Shown one piece after another: positions 34,843 through 48,289 of a stretch of 64,000 bases of DNA. The position numbers and the translations under genes are program-made. The notes under the pieces are model-generated. The model was not told where the DNA came from, did no database searches, and saw only the letters and a list, made by a program, of their open reading frames with translations. The stretch is from Cryptomeria japonica (Eukaryota > Streptophyta > Pinopsida > Cupressales > Cupressaceae), in NCBI RefSeq assembly GCF_030272615.1, contig NC_081415.1, forward strand, positions 625,149,740 through 625,213,739, read 5' to 3'. Every line of letters begins with the position of its first letter. The stretch's first letter is position 1.

Positions 34843-36982
34843 TTTTGCCCCTCTTTGAGACAATGCGATTCTAAGCATTGTTTCAAAGAACAATAATGAA
34901 AATGCCCCAGACAATAACGATGACATATGCATGCCCCTTGAGGAATTGGCCAGAAAAATTCAGAAAAGAGGCCAATTGATCAATAAGAATGACAGAAGAT
35001 GATAGGTTCGAATAGATCGCCAAGATTGACGGAATAAATGTTAGTAAGAAGAAATTAGACAGAGGATAGTTAGAGATGAAGGAAAACTTGCTTTCACAAA
35101 TGCACACAAGTAGGTGAGAACCTTTATTTAATGTAGCAAAATGGATGTAGAGCATCATGGCATTGAAGGCCAGAGCTGAAACGCAACCCCTTTTGCAAAA
35201 GACAGACATATCGCACACAAGGAATGAGTGAAGCAGCCTAGGGTGCATATATCAAGGGTCGAGGTATGTGCGGCGTTCACAAAGTGAACGTACTTATCAC
35301 AGACACCCAATGATATAGTTGCCCCAGTTTGTGACAAACATTCCACAAACAACAAACACAACAAAAAGGAAAGGGACCATGAACCATCCCGGTCACTCTA
35401 AATCACTCAATGACATCATCGAGCAACATAGGAACATGATCAAAGATAAATCAATAAATGATAAGACTCGCTAATTCCAACAAGTCAAACAAACATCTTG
35501 ATCTTCATTGTCAAAAGTTGAAAGTGTTGGTAGGATGATCATGCTATCTAGTTTCAGAGAATGCGGTACCCTGTCTAAGATAGGACACAGTCTGGTTTCA
35601 AGTATACCACACCCTGTATAAGACCCATGATAGTGTGCCAAGGACCAATGATATTGATGTTGATTGATTGATATGACAATTTTGATCAGTTTGGAATGTT
35701 TGGTTTGATTGAAAAGTTCATCTGTTAATGCATGATTGCATTAAAGCATAGTGTGTGATTGTGTGTCGTTGGATGTATGCTCAGTGATCTGTCTATGCAC
35801 AGAGGGATCATTTATTGCAAAATGCTTGTTTTTGGATTTTGATGTTTTGAAATTTTTCTTTTTTTCAGGACTGTATTTGACTTTTTAGGGATTATTTCAA
35901 GACATTTTTTTATTTTTTTGGATTTTTTCAAGTTCATTTTTTGATTTTTATGATTTTTTCAGGACATTATTTGATTTTTTAGAGATTTTTTCAGGATCAT
36001 TTTTTTGATTTTTTTGGATTTTGCCCCCAGTGTCTAGCAAGGCAAGGAATATGATAGGTGAATAAATAGGTTTGCTGAAATGATGGTGGATAGAAGGAAG
36101 ACAAAGGCCTTTTATCATGGAGACAATATAGATGCAATTTTAAAGGGCTATTGCATGATGGGACAAGCGACTGGATATGACAATGTAAAGCAGGAACATG
36201 GCATGATGGACATGTCAAGAGGTTTTTGAAAAATATGTTTTGCATTTCACGTCCTTATGTCAGATCAAGATCAAGGAATGAAAAAGAGTGTATGGAAAGT
36301 GATAAGATATGGATAGGATAAGCAAGACCAAGAATGGATAAGGGACATGGACTGAAGGTTAGGGTAGGCTAAGGGATAGTGGCAGAAAGTTGCAATAAGC
36401 TAGGGAATATGGATGAAAGTTTATAATAAGCAAATGGATAAAGACCAAAAGCTATGATAGACTAAAAGCTACAAACAAGATGCATGATGCTCATGATGAT
36501 CCTTAGCCTTGTCAAGATCAAAGGTGGAAAGGGAAACTGGACATGAGAGATGATAGGATATGAAGGGTAATGACAAGGGTTCGATAGGATAATGGAACAA
36601 TGAAGGACAAAAGGATATGATAGGATAAAACCTGTCCCCAAGTATGGTGTACAAGAAGTTCATATATTACACATGATGCCTATTTGCCAGGTTTTCATCA
36701 TGGTACTTGCCCAAGGCACCTGTTTGCCAAGTTTTCACCAATGGACGAATTTTTTTATTTTTTTTTTCTTTTGTCTTTTTTTTTCACTTTTTTTTTTTTT
36801 TTTTTGTATTTTGACTTTTTCAATAGAAGATAGACACATGATAGGGGATGGAAGAAGGACTCAAGCGTCTTTTTGTTTGGATAGTAACCTTGAAAAAAAA
36901 ATGGACCATGACCTATAAAAGTATGCTCAAAGACATTGGTAGGATAAGGACATGGAAAATCAGATGAAACTAAGGCAAGGAT
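34843..36982. other. R8 3' non-coding region with T-rich repeats
   Basis: No ORF on the element strand worth calling. 35840-36015 is a set of degenerate units around 'tttttcaggacattatttgattttt'. 36745-36815 is a T-rich low-complexity tract. 36240-36650 holds loose 'ggataagg/atggataag' repeats. Confidence 0.6.
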
Positions 36983-39796
36983 TTATGCAAAGGATTGGAC
37001 CAAAAGGATCGAAGGACGAAAAATATGCATTGGATAATGGATAGGGTATTGGAAGAATTGTGCTTGAGTGGATAGAAATTTTGGCAAGATTGACATTGGC
37101 ACACACCTTGAGGGGTGATGGACTAATGGAGGAAAAATGTATTTTGGATATTGAGATTTTGACAAAGGAAAGGCTATGGATTTTGGGACATAAGGGCCCA
37201 AAACGGATGAAGAAGGTGATGGAGGAATAGATTTGAGAGGTTTGGATGGAGGAATAGCAATTTTGGATGCCAAGTTGGATGTTTCTTTAGGCTTTTGTGC
37301 TTCAAGGAGCCGCTTAGGGATCCACATGGTTTTTGATTTTTCATGCTTTTATGGTTCCTTGGAGTGCATTGCTAACACAAGGGATTTAGGAACCCATATA
37401 TATTTTGAATTTTGTTTTTGAGCAATGGGCCTTTGTGACCTTTTGGATATTTTTTTGTCTTTATAGATCATATTGTTCTTTGTTTTGACATGTCGATTAT
37501 ATTGGACATGTTGATCCTTGAATACATGTGGATTTTTAGACTTATGACTTTTATACTTGGCATCCAAATTGCTTGGAGGGGGAAAGGAATGCATGGATGG
37601 ATATGAATGAAATGAACTTCTTTTGAATTGATGAAATTTAATCAAGGATGTGTACCTTTGCTGACCTTGCATAGAGGATGAAGGGATATAAGGACCTAAG
37701 ATGGATGAAAGGTATGAAGGGGAAGGGATATGTTTTGATTTTGATGGAGGGATACCAACGTCTTGAGAGTGAGTTGTGTAGACATGACCCTTAAGATCTT
37801 CTTTGATATGGAGGGGTTCTTTCTTATGAAGGTCTACTCCTTTGCCTTTATGAATAGCTTCACTTGTAGGATACTCTTTTCTTTGGGAAGAAGACGCGAG
37901 TCCATTATGAGGTGGATATGATATGAGAGAAATAATGAGATCTTGAAGTGGATCGGATTGCACCAAAGTGGAAGAGCCCATTATGCATGTCGAGGGTTCA
38001 TGAACATCTTGCACTGACATGTTAGAATCATGAGGGGGATTAGGATCATGAGGGGGACTAGGATTGTTTAGTGGACATGGTTCAATGATAGGCTCTTCAA
38101 GAGATGGAATGGGAGAAATAATGGGATCATCAAAAGAAATGCGATCTTGGAGTGTATATGGAGCATTAAGACAAGGAGATGGAGGAACAAAAGGATCTTG
38201 TGGAGGATTTAAAGGAATAATTTGATCTTGACAAGGAGGAAGATCATTGGAATCCTCTTTAAAGGTGCTTTGCTCTTGACTTTCAATGGGATCATTGGAA
38301 AGGATGGAAGGGATGGAAGGGATATCTGGATCTTTCTTAGGAAGTGGAATGTCAATGGGATTTGAAAGGACATTGTGTTCTTGGATAGAATGGACAAGAA
38401 TAGGGGAATCATCGTGAGTGTCTGGGAAGATGGGGTCCTGGTCAACAATTGGATGGGATGATAAGGTTTTAAGATCTTGATCTTGATCTGTTTCAAGACA
38501 CGTTTCTTCATGCTCTAAATTATCCTCTTGACATGGGGTTGGACTTTGGATATGCATGGAGGATTCTGACAAGGAATCAATGTTTTGGCATGAAGGAAAT
38601 GCACTTTGAACATTTGTGATGGATTCTGGCAAGGAATCAATGATTGAACATGAGGAAGAAGGACTTCAAATGGGGTCCTCTAAAATAGGTAATGGCAATA
38701 AAGTGCATGGTGGCATTGGGTCTTGTATTTCTGAAACATGACAAGGACATGCATCATGAATTGGATTATCTTGGCAATCAATTATGGATAGCCCTTGGGT
38801 AATTCCATCCTTGGGTGTATTGTTTGATGAGGACAATATGGAAGGTTCTTGTGAAACTTCTAAAGGTGTAGGGATAGATGCCACTGGATAGTCAATTTGT
38901 TTGTGGGGAGATGAGGCATTACTAGACATAAGTGTATTATCTTGATCTTCTTCAAGGAACTCACTTGGTAGGTTCCTTAAGATCCTTGCAATAAAGCCAC
39001 CTTTCTTTCAAGGTTTTGACATAGTTGTACTTGGAATTTGAACTTGTTTGGCAAGAATTTGGTCTTGGTTTGATGTCATGTTTTGATATTGGACTTGGTT
39101 CAATTGTTTTGACATGTTTGAAACTTGGGTTGGTGTGTGTTGCAACCTTTGTTTTTGAATGTTTGGTTGTGGTTGTTGACATTAATATTCCACCATTGGT
39201 TGAACTATTTGTGGATATTGTATAGTTGGTTGGACATATTGTTGAAATTGAACCATTGGTTGTGTTGGTTGTATATGTTGGACAATTGGTTGAACCATTG
39301 GTTGTATTGGTTGAAAATATGATTGATAGTAAACACCTTCTTGTTCTTGATGTGGAGGCACATAATGTTGAAATTGATGTTGTCACTTTTCTTGAAATTA
39401 TTTCATCATCTCTATTTGGGAGAGGAGAGCTAGTATGTCTGATCGTTCAAGAAGAGATCTTACATCAATTGGCTCAATCTTTGGATTTCAACCTGGAAAT
39501 TTTTGAAACATTTTGGACATTTGTGATCTATTCTTCTCAATGTTTTTCACTCTTTGTTCCAAAATCTCATTTTCTTGAGCTAGTTTCTCCTCTAGTTTTT
39601 GTATTTGGACATTTACATCATCATGATAAGTTTGATCCAAGTTCTGAGACATGTAGAGATTGGATTGACATGATTGATTTCTCAATTGTGATGACATGGC
39701 TTCGTAAGAAGGTTGAGACCTCATTTCAACAAACATGTCACTATGCAATGCAACTAATGGGATTGACAAATGCAACCTAAAAGGATGACAATGCAA
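36983..39796 (-). pseudogene. R8 gag-like P/Q-rich protein of unknown function
   Basis: One frame from 39796 (probable start at a nearby inner Met, MFVEMRSQPSYEA) to 36983, about 930 codons with roughly ten stops. The longest open part is 37349-38632 (427 residues). The order is: a short coiled coil (QIQKLEEKLAQENEILEQRV), a Q/P repeat region near 39150-39320 (QPIQPMVQPIVQHIQPTQP), a long S/P/D-rich stretch, and two WVPK/WIPK boxes near the C-terminus (YIWVPKSLVLA; MWIPKRLLEAQ). No zinc knuckle, protease or RT. It is the only coding region in R8, in gag position, so a structural role is inferred. I do not recognise the family. Confidence 0.6.
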
Positions 39797-41845
39797 CTAA
39801 ATGTTTTTGTTGTTTTTCAAGATTTTGACAAAATCATGAATGCAATTCTAAAAATGAGACCCTTAGGAAATTGAAATGATGTCTAGACCTCAAAGGACAA
39901 AAGGACCAAGTGACAAAAGGACAAATTGACAATGTCTCACCTATATGCCTGGATACTAAGCTAGGTTTGACCAAATGACAATGATGACAAAAAGACAAAA
40001 GTTTGATAAGGTCTAGAATTCCTAACAATGACTTAGGGTTTATTCAAAGGTTTGCATTACTCAAGTATGACAAAACCTAGTTTTGACACTATATGCAAAG
40101 GGACAATTACTATGCAAATGACCCTAATATGATATGATAATGACCTAAGCTTAATGAAGAGATCTAGGGTATGCAAATGTGACCTAATGTTATGAGGACA
40201 AGGATGCAAATGCAAATGTATGACATTGTCAACCTAAGACAAAACCTAAGGTTGAATTATGAAATGGTATTACTCTAATGCAAGAAGACACATGCAAATG
40301 GATTACCCTTATTGATATGCAAAGGAGTATGACCTAGGTGAAACCTAACCTTGGTAGTTGACAATGAATTTGCAAAATGCAAACCTAGGATGAACCTAAA
40401 TCTAAGTGACATGAATGTTGAGACAAGATTTTGAAAAATGTTTGACAACCATGTTTGAAGGTGTTTTGAACTTTGTTGGATGAAATACTCTTGTGTTTAA
40501 CCTTGTTTTGAATCAATTTGTCTTGTTTTTGAAATGAGGCACAACTCAACTTTTGACAAGCAAAGAAGACAAGATATTTTAACTTAGACTGAAGACAATC
40601 ATGCTCATTCACACATTTCTTATGGTAGGTAAGGATAGTAGGTACTTGAGAGGTAGACTCGTTATGAGATTCAAGGAGAATACATAGATGCTTGACTCCA
40701 CGGGCTCCCCTCCATGGCACTCACTTCTTAGGGAAGCCAAGCATCAGTCCCCATGGAAATCTCCCCATGGCGAACTTAGTATCTCTTCCAAGTATCCAAA
40801 CTTGTCCTTCTCAAGCAACTAGAAGGATTTTTGGCCTCTAAATACAAGGTGTTTAGTAAGGATTTCTGTTAAGCATTACTCCTTGGTGTCATGCAAGCGT
40901 GATTGAGACATTAAGCCCACCAAGATAGCAAACAAATGTAGTCACGCAAGCATGATTTAGACCTTGAGGCCCTACTTAGATGTTGATATGAGAAAGAGTC
41001 CAAGGGTCATCACTTCCCAAGTAACTACAATTCACGTAACCCTTCCTTCAAAGCTTTCACCCATTAGGTATTTATTTATAGTGAGTTAGAATGCCAAGAT
41101 ACTCTAGTTGTGCTCACTTTGGGTCGTTCCCTTCTCACAATTGTCACTTTCTTGCAAAAGAAAGCAAATGGTCAGGAAGGCAGGCCCTCTAAAGGTAACA
41201 AACAATCTGAGCCATGAGAATGGTATCGAAGATCTGGATTTTTGATCACCCTAAGAAGGATGAGAGCATACTCTCCTACTCCAATGTCAAACTCGACAAT
41301 CAAAGCAAACACACGTTCATTCCATCCTACTTAGCAATCATACTAGGTGCCTAATTATGAATTACAAACACAAAGTTTAGTTGGAGTACAAGGCAACCTG
41401 CAAAATCACCAAGTCAGAAGTTTGATTTGTTTGATCTTTGACTAGAAAACCTGCATAAAATTTGTTAGTAGTTCCATTTTTGTCTTTGCCATGCATAATA
41501 CCAAGGTGCTACACAAAGAATCAGTACCAAAGAAAAACCAAAATGCAGAAACAGAATGCAAAACAAAGCAATTTGCAAGTAAAAACACTGATTTTTACCT
41601 CTGTTTCTAGCCTTACATAGGTGCAGAATGTAGTAACACAGGCATAGATCCCTTTGACATAGGTGCAAAAGTACTTGACACAGGCGTAGATCCCTTGACA
41701 CAGGCGCAGAATGTAGTGACACATGTGTAGAAGTGCCTAGAAAGCCTCGAATTACCCTGTTTCTTAGGTTTTTCACCTGCAAATCAACGCAAAAGCACTC
41801 AAAAGCATGATTAGGGGGTTAGTTCATGTCGGTTTCACCAATTAA
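39797..41845. other. R8 leader, non-coding, with minisatellite
   Basis: Between the ORF and the 5' LTR. 40050-40400 has repeated 'gacctaa' and 'aaacctaggat' strings. 41615-41735 holds ~25-bp repeats of the type 'gacacaggcgtagatccctt'. 40680-41230 is the part shared with R3. Confidence 0.6.
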
Positions 41846-43153
41846 TGTAGATAGGAATCTAAAAATCATCAAAGCAAATGGGAATTTGGTCTAGTTCAAT
41901 CACGAAAACTAAAATACAGTGATAACAATCCTAAAAACATTCAATGAAAACATGAAAACAAGACATTCAAAATGAAATCTAAGCAAACCAAATGCAAATG
42001 TCTCCTTCATGTGGCTCCATTTTCCTTCTTTCTCCTTCAAATAGCTTTGTTTTGTGGATCTCACCTTCAAGTGCATAAGTAGAATGTGAAAGCAAGATTG
42101 ACAAGATAGCATGACAGCATAAGGGTACTAGAAGCATGATTGATTCGACCAGGGACTTTGATTGAAGAAATTCATCCAATTTATAGACAAATTGGAGAGA
42201 TGAAAAGATTAGCATGACATTGATATTAGAGGCACTTGATTTCAAAAATGGCACAATTGAGTGGAAAGAAGAAGGTTATGACACCTTCTATGTCATGAAT
42301 TATGACATATTGCCAATGCAAAGGGTAGAGGACTAGAAGCTTATGACATCTTGCTATGCCAAAAGTATGACACATGAGAAATTCATGCTTCCACCAAAGC
42401 ACAAAAATAGGGAAAGACTAGAGAGAAATTAATTAGGTGGAAATTGAATTTGACAAATTAGAAAATTAGGTGGAAATTAGGAATTAGGAAAGTTAGAAAT
42501 GAGGAAATTAGAAAATTAAGTGAATTAATTAACAATTTTTCATTCATTAATTAATTCACAAAAAGAGAGGGAATTAATTAGCGAATTAAATAAATATTTA
42601 ATTGTGACAAGAAGACTTAGGATAAATAAATAAATTATTTAACCTAGAGGGAAAATGAAAAACAAGATTAAATGAATAAATCATAAAACCTTAGAAGATG
42701 AATTAGAAATGCAAGAACGACAATTAGGTCTTGACAAAAGATAATTGATGTAGATTTGATTTGATCATGATTCTGAATGATTTGATTGACAAATTGACCA
42801 ATATTGATAAAGAGACCAAATTGATATGTGCCAATTGACATGATTAAAGAGGACAAGGATTGATGATGAATCGATCGCAAAATGACAAGATTGGCAAATT
42901 GATAAGAGATTGACAAGATCGAGGATCGATGACAAATCGATCACAAAATGACAAGATTGATAAGAGGACAAAACCCTAATTCAAAAGTGATAAAAATGAT
43001 GAATGTAGAAGAAGGACTCGATGCTCGCAAATGATAAAAACCAAGTACGCAACATACAAGAAATGTTAGTGCGACGCAAAAACCCTAAAATAAGGCAATG
43101 TACAAATGTTAAAGTATGACTCCGCAAGCGTTGACCATTTTTAGATGTCTACA
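41846..43153 (-). repeat. R8 5' LTR (1308 bp)
   Basis: TGTAGATAGG...GTCTACA, next to the primer site at 41822-41840. Differences from its partner cluster in the first ~60 bp. Confidence 0.93.
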
Positions 43154-45660
43154 ATTGGTTTTGAATCCTCCATTCCAAATTTCTTCAAGATTTCCTTTAT
43201 GTACTTGGATTGGGCAATGAAAATCTCATTTTTCATTTGCAGTATTTGTAAGCCTATAAAATACTTTATCTCACCGATTAATGACATCTCAAATTCTTTT
43301 CTCATTTCATTTCCAAAGTTCTTGCATAAAGAGTCATTTCCACAAAATATAATATCATCAACAAATATGGCTGAGATCAGTATTCCATTTTCATCATTCT
43401 TCATGTACATGTTGCTATTCTCACTTGTCCTTATAAAACCAATCTTAATCAAATAAGAGTGAAATCTCTCATACCATGCTCTAGGTGCTTGTTTTAGACC
43501 GTATAAAGCTTTGTTCAATTTACACACCTGATCTTTATTATTGTCTTCAACAAATCCTTCAGGTTGTTCAATGAAAACTTCTTCTTCTAATATTCCATTT
43601 AGAAATGCAGATTTGACATCCATTTGATATACCTTGAAGTTCTTGAAAGAAACATATGCCAATGATGTTCTTACTCCTTCAAGTCTAGCAAGAGGTGCAA
43701 AAGTCTCACCATAATCAATTCCTTCTTCTTGGGCATAACCTTTGCAAACTAGTCTTGCTTTATTCCGAATGACCTCACCTTTTTCATTTATCTTGTTTCT
43801 GAAGATCCACTTTGTACTGATTACATTTTTGTCCTTCGATCTTGGGACCAGTGTCCATGTGTCATTCTTCTTGATTTGATCAATCTCTTCTGTCATAGCA
43901 TATATCCAAACTTCACTATTAAATGCCTCTTTCACTATTCTCAGTTCAAATTCAGATATCAAACATGTGTTCTGTCTCAGTTTGTTCCTTGTCATCACTG
44001 GATCATCCCTATCTCCTATAATCTGACTTGGTGCATGATGTCTTCTGACATACTTGGCTAATACAGGCTCGGTAGGCTCTGTAGGATCTTCTTCATCACT
44101 CGATAACTGGATATTTTCTTCATTTTCTTAAACAATTATCTCGGTAGGACTTCTTGGTTGCACATAGACAAATTCATCATAGTCTTCTGGTTCTTTGGAA
44201 TTCCCTTCATCATTTCTTTCTACAAATTCATCAATTTTCACATTTGCACTTTCTACTATTTTGTTAGATGATTTGATCAGACATTTAAATGCTTTGCTTC
44301 TAGAAAAATATAATAAAAATGTTCCTTCTTCACTTTTTTGATCAAACTTGCCATTTCTATCATCTTTATGAACATAGCATTTACTTCTAAAGATCTTAAA
44401 ATAACTTACATTAGGTTTCTTGCCATACCAGATTTCATAAGGTGTCTTCAAAGTACCTTTCTTCAATTGAACTCGGTTCAAGGTGTAAACAGTTGTGCTT
44501 ATTGCTTCTCTCCAAAATGTTTGTGGAACCTTCTTCTCATTCATCAGTGTTCTAGCACAATCCACAATAGATTTGTTTCTTCTTTCAGCTATTTCTTTCT
44601 GTTGTGGAGTTCTTGGTGCAGAGACTTGTCTTTTTATACCATGATCATTGCAAAATAGGTTGAACTCATCAGATGTGAACTCTCCTCCTCTATCTGATCT
44701 AAGACATTTCAGTTGTCTTCCTGTTTCATTTTCAACTCTAGCTTTATACCATTTAAACATTTAAAAAGCTTCTGATTTTTCTTTTAAAAACATTATTGAC
44801 ATCATCCTTGAATAGTCATCCACAAATAATATGAAATACTTATCACCATAATAACTTTGAACTTTCATAGAACCACAAAGATCAGTGTGCACAAGATCTA
44901 AAATTCCCTTAGAAGTGTAAGACTTACTTGTAAAGCTTGATCTTGTCATCTTACCCATCTGGCATCCTTAGCACATAGCATTCTCAGGTTTTTCAAGACT
45001 CGGTAGACCTCTTACTTGGTGCTTCTTACTTATTTTGATCAGATTATCAAAATTAACATGACAAAACCTTTTATGCCATAACCAGGTATCATCAATCTTT
45101 GCATGCAAACACTTATTGTGAGTTGGGTCAAGGTGAAATGTATTGCCTTTTGTTTGTGTCCCGGTAGCAGCTAACTTTCCATTCTTATCATGAACTTTGA
45201 CAATTCCTTTCTGAAATTCTATTTGGTAACCTATGTTGTTTAGCTGTGCTACACTCAACAAATTGTATTTCAAACCTTCAACCCAATAAACATCATTGCA
45301 TCTTGCATTATCAAGAAGTGTTATGGATCCTTTACCTCTTACTAGACATGGCACATCATTACCAAATCTAACATAGCCTCCATCATAATCTTCTAACATA
45401 ACAAACTTGTGTTTATCTCCTGTCATATGATGTGAGCATCCACTATCTATAATCCAAGAATAATTAGTGTTTATGTGAGATATTAGGGATTTTTCTTCAT
45501 ACCTTTCTTCATCTGATCCATCTTCGATAGCCACATAAACTACTTCCTTTGTATCAGTCTCATCTGATTTATCATCGTTAGATTCCTAATCAGCAATTAA
45601 GCATGTCTTTCTATCTCTTCTTCTGATGTCTTGGTGTCCTCTGTAATGGTTATCTTTCTG
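43154..45660 (-). pseudogene. R7 protease, integrase and reverse transcriptase
   Basis: Runs in one frame with a few stops (44968, 44761, 44128, 43999 areas). Protease active site is WIIDSGCSHHMTG (about 45424-45462). The pre-integrase finger has WLWHKRFCHVNFDNL and a C-stop-GC in place of CxxC. Integrase core has DLVHTDLCGS, FVDDYSRMMS, DRGGEFTSDEF; the following QQKEIAERRNK keeps the glutamate region. RT has [36 protein letters not shown] and FVDDIIF (43345-43365), a conservative form of YVDD. R8 cuts the frame at [11 protein letters not shown]; RNase H resumes at 33533. One frameshift separates it from gag. Confidence 0.92.
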
Positions 45661-45664
45661 TCTG

Positions 45665-46597
45665 TCATCTTGGTAATCTCTCTTTTTTAGTAAAATCTTT
45701 GTCAGGACAGTTAGAAGCCATATGTCCAATCTTATCATAATTGAAGCATTTCAAAGGTAGTTTTCCTTTATACTTACCTTTGCCTCTCAGTAACCGTTTG
45801 GCCAATAGTGCTTCAAACTCTTCTTGCTTTCTGATTTCTTCATATAGTTTGTGTACCTCCTCCATGTTCTTCTGAAATCTTTCACTTGCTCCACTATGAT
45901 CTCCTTCAGAGTACTTATACTTTCTTTCATTGTAATCATTAGATTCATTAAGATGAAAAGAACTAAATGCAGATTCAACTTTATTTACCAATGACCCACT
46001 GTTATCAAAATTACTTAACTCAAAAGAATGTAGCTTACCAATAGTAGCATCCAAGGAAACTGGCATATTAGGTACAGACCTCAATTCATTGATTGTAGAG
46101 ACTCGGATTTCATAGGCAAGTAGAAGGGTTCTTAACAAGTTACTTGTTACATCCTTTTCTTCAATAGTTCCTCCTGCTCCTTTGATTTGATTTACAATCT
46201 CCTTTAGTCTAGTATTGTACTGAGTTATGTTCTCACCTTCATTCATCCTCATAGATTCAAGTTGTCCTATTAAACTATCTACTTTTGCTCTATGAACATG
46301 TTCATCTCCTCCATATATAGATATGAGCTTAGTCCACATTACCTTTGCATCAGTACATCCTTCTAGATCTTTAAACTCTAAATCGGTCAATGCAGATGTT
46401 ATTTCAATCATTGCTTGAATATGTTCTTGCTTTGCCTTTATCTCTTCCATAGTTAATGGATAGGTACTTGGTGCATCAAAATCATTCTCCAGATAGAATA
46501 TAGCATATTCTCCATCTCATGATAGATGTAGCTTCATCCTTTTCTGCCATGTAGAGAAACTTGACTTATTCAGCTTAGGTGCATCCCTCTCATACAT
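45665..46597 (-). pseudogene. R7 gag (UBN2 type)
   Basis: ATG at 46595-46597 (MYERDAPKLNKS), with one stop near 46515; the rest (46450 down to 45665) is open. Blocks typical of copia gag are VMWTKLISIYGGDEHVHRAK, SMRMNEGENITQYNTRLKE and LLRTLLLAYEIRV. The nucleocapsid box is CFNYDKIGHMASNC, with the second Cys changed to Tyr. Gag is the structural protein that packages element RNA. The primer site is 50 bp upstream. A frameshift follows, then protease. Confidence 0.9.
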
Positions 46598-46661
46598 CTT
46601 TGGATCTTTAACTCAAGTGCCTTTAAACTTTCCTTTCTGAGTCCAAAGCTCTGATACCAAT

Positions 46662-48173
46662 TGATAGTTTTGATACTTAATATAAGTACAGATCCAATAG
46701 CCAACAAGATGAGAGGGGGGGGGGTGAATCATACAAACTTAATAATCCATAAAAACATCAGATTCAACCTCGGTAACATATATATCAGTCATATAACCAA
46801 AAACCGTCAAACATGCAAACTCAAAAGCATATGAACAATATAAACCTCATAACACCAGATTTAACGTGGAAACCCAAATAGGGAAAAACCACTATGGGAT
46901 TTTGGACCCACTAAGAAATATACTCTTCTAGAGTATGCTAGGTTAAAAGCAAATCCTATTAAAGATTACAAACACATTGCTAGATGTGACCCAGTTAAGG
47001 GATTTCCCTCAGATCTGTTAGGATCTTCACTTTGTTAGAAGTGACCTTGTCAAAGGATTTCAAACACTCAATCAGAATCTCACCTTGCTAGAGGATTTAC
47101 ATATAAGACTGTTAAGTCCACTCGGTTAAGAGATTTTCTGTCACTTTCACAAAATAACAGTAATAAAAATCTATCTACAACTTCACATCTAAAATTCTAA
47201 AGCAGATTCCTATTTGTTCAATACAATCTAGACATAGAACTAATCTTGTCTATCTGCTGGGCATCAATACTCTATTATTCTAATAGGTCTTCAAGCTTCT
47301 ATGCTCGGTAATCACTATGTAGCATCTCTGTGCATACACTTGCCCGCATGCCATGTTTATCAACAGTTTCCTATTTATAAACAATCTTTTAATTGCTTAA
47401 TCTTCTTGATCACATTTCCCATGATCAATCATAGCCATCAGATCTTCAATCTTGTCTAGATTCATTGTATCTTTCAATATGAAAACTTTTTACCCCACCT
47501 TGGAGCTTGCATATTCACCTTGGAACTTGTGTTAGGGTAATGCAGTTCAATCTGAGCTGTAGATCTTCCTGCTGACTTTCCATTGCCTTAGATTCATTAA
47601 CAAACTTCTTCCATGGTTTACCAATCATTGATCTGCTCCAGCTCATCAGCTTCTTTCATTAAGTATCACATGTAAACATTTAATGCATTCTGTTATAGCT
47701 CGGTTGTAACTCGATGAATACTAAACTTCACTCGGTAGACAATCTACCTTCGTTAACCGATAGCGATAACCTTAGGGTTTACCGACTAGGTTCTTTGCTT
47801 GATAACATAGTATAGTATTAACCTTTACATTTTACAACATATGTATGATGTTAAAACAATCTAAAACATCATGATCTCATCATTGTCTAACTTGGTAGTA
47901 GTTGCCCATTGAATAACTTATTCCTTTATTCATCATATTCTTTCCTATGTCTTTTACCAACTTCTTTATAATCTTCATATCATACTTCTCAAGATATGGC
48001 AAGATCATACTAAATTAGAAAATCAATTTCATGACATCAATGACAAAATAATAATATCAAGATAGTAAAACATCTTTAATTAGTTATGTCCATAATAATC
48101 AACAACCTTCTCAATATCCTTATTGAAATGTCAACAATCTTTCATTGTTTGTTATAATGTAATATTGCCAACA
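46662..48173 (-). repeat. R7 5' LTR (1512 bp)
   Basis: TGATAGTTTT...TTGCCAACA, next to the primer site. G-run motif at 46709-46730. Confidence 0.93.
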
Positions 48174-48289
48174 TTGTTGTCAAAGGGGGAGAAGAAGAGA
48201 AGTGGAGAAGATATCTGCAGAAATTAGGGGAGAAGATGTGAAGCGGAGAGATATTTTTTTATATTGCCATCAATGCCAAAGGGGGAGAT
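48174..48289 (+). other. R6 3' untranslated region, right piece, with purine tract
   Basis: Begins with the right duplication ttgtt of R7 (48174-48178). It contains an 'aaagggggagaagaagagaagtgg' purine stretch and ends in the tract AAAGGGGGAGAT next to the 3' LTR. Confidence 0.75.

Larger units (their letters stand above)
33534..43153 (-). mobile_element. R8: pol-less LTR element with one long P/Q-rich ORF
   Basis: LTRs are 33534-34842 and 41846-43153 (1309 and 1308 bp). On the minus strand the right LTR is followed by TGGTGAAACCGACATGAAC (41822-41840), close to the primer site of R4. The purine tract AAAGAGGGGCAAAA is at 34843-34856. Flanks are actag and attgg, i.e. ctagt and ccaat on the host strand, so the duplication is poor. 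It interrupts the RT of R7. The interior has one decayed ORF (36983-39796) and long non-coding repeats. Confidence 0.87.
30768..48173 (-). mobile_element. R7: Ty1/copia element, full gag-pol, host to R8
   Basis: LTRs are 30768-32299 and 46662-48173 (1532 and 1512 bp). Primer site TTGGTATCAGAGC (46648-46660, minus). Purine tract AAAGGGGGAGAT (32300-32311, minus). Perfect target duplication ttgtt (30763-30767 and 48174-48178). Coding parts are 43154-46597 and 32787-33533, split by R8. Its LTR is closely matched by R13. Confidence 0.93.

Noticed and set aside
39025-39780. Plus-strand frames opposite the R8 ORF
   Set aside because: They mirror the Q/P repeats of the minus-strand ORF, giving artificial Leu/Val-rich products.
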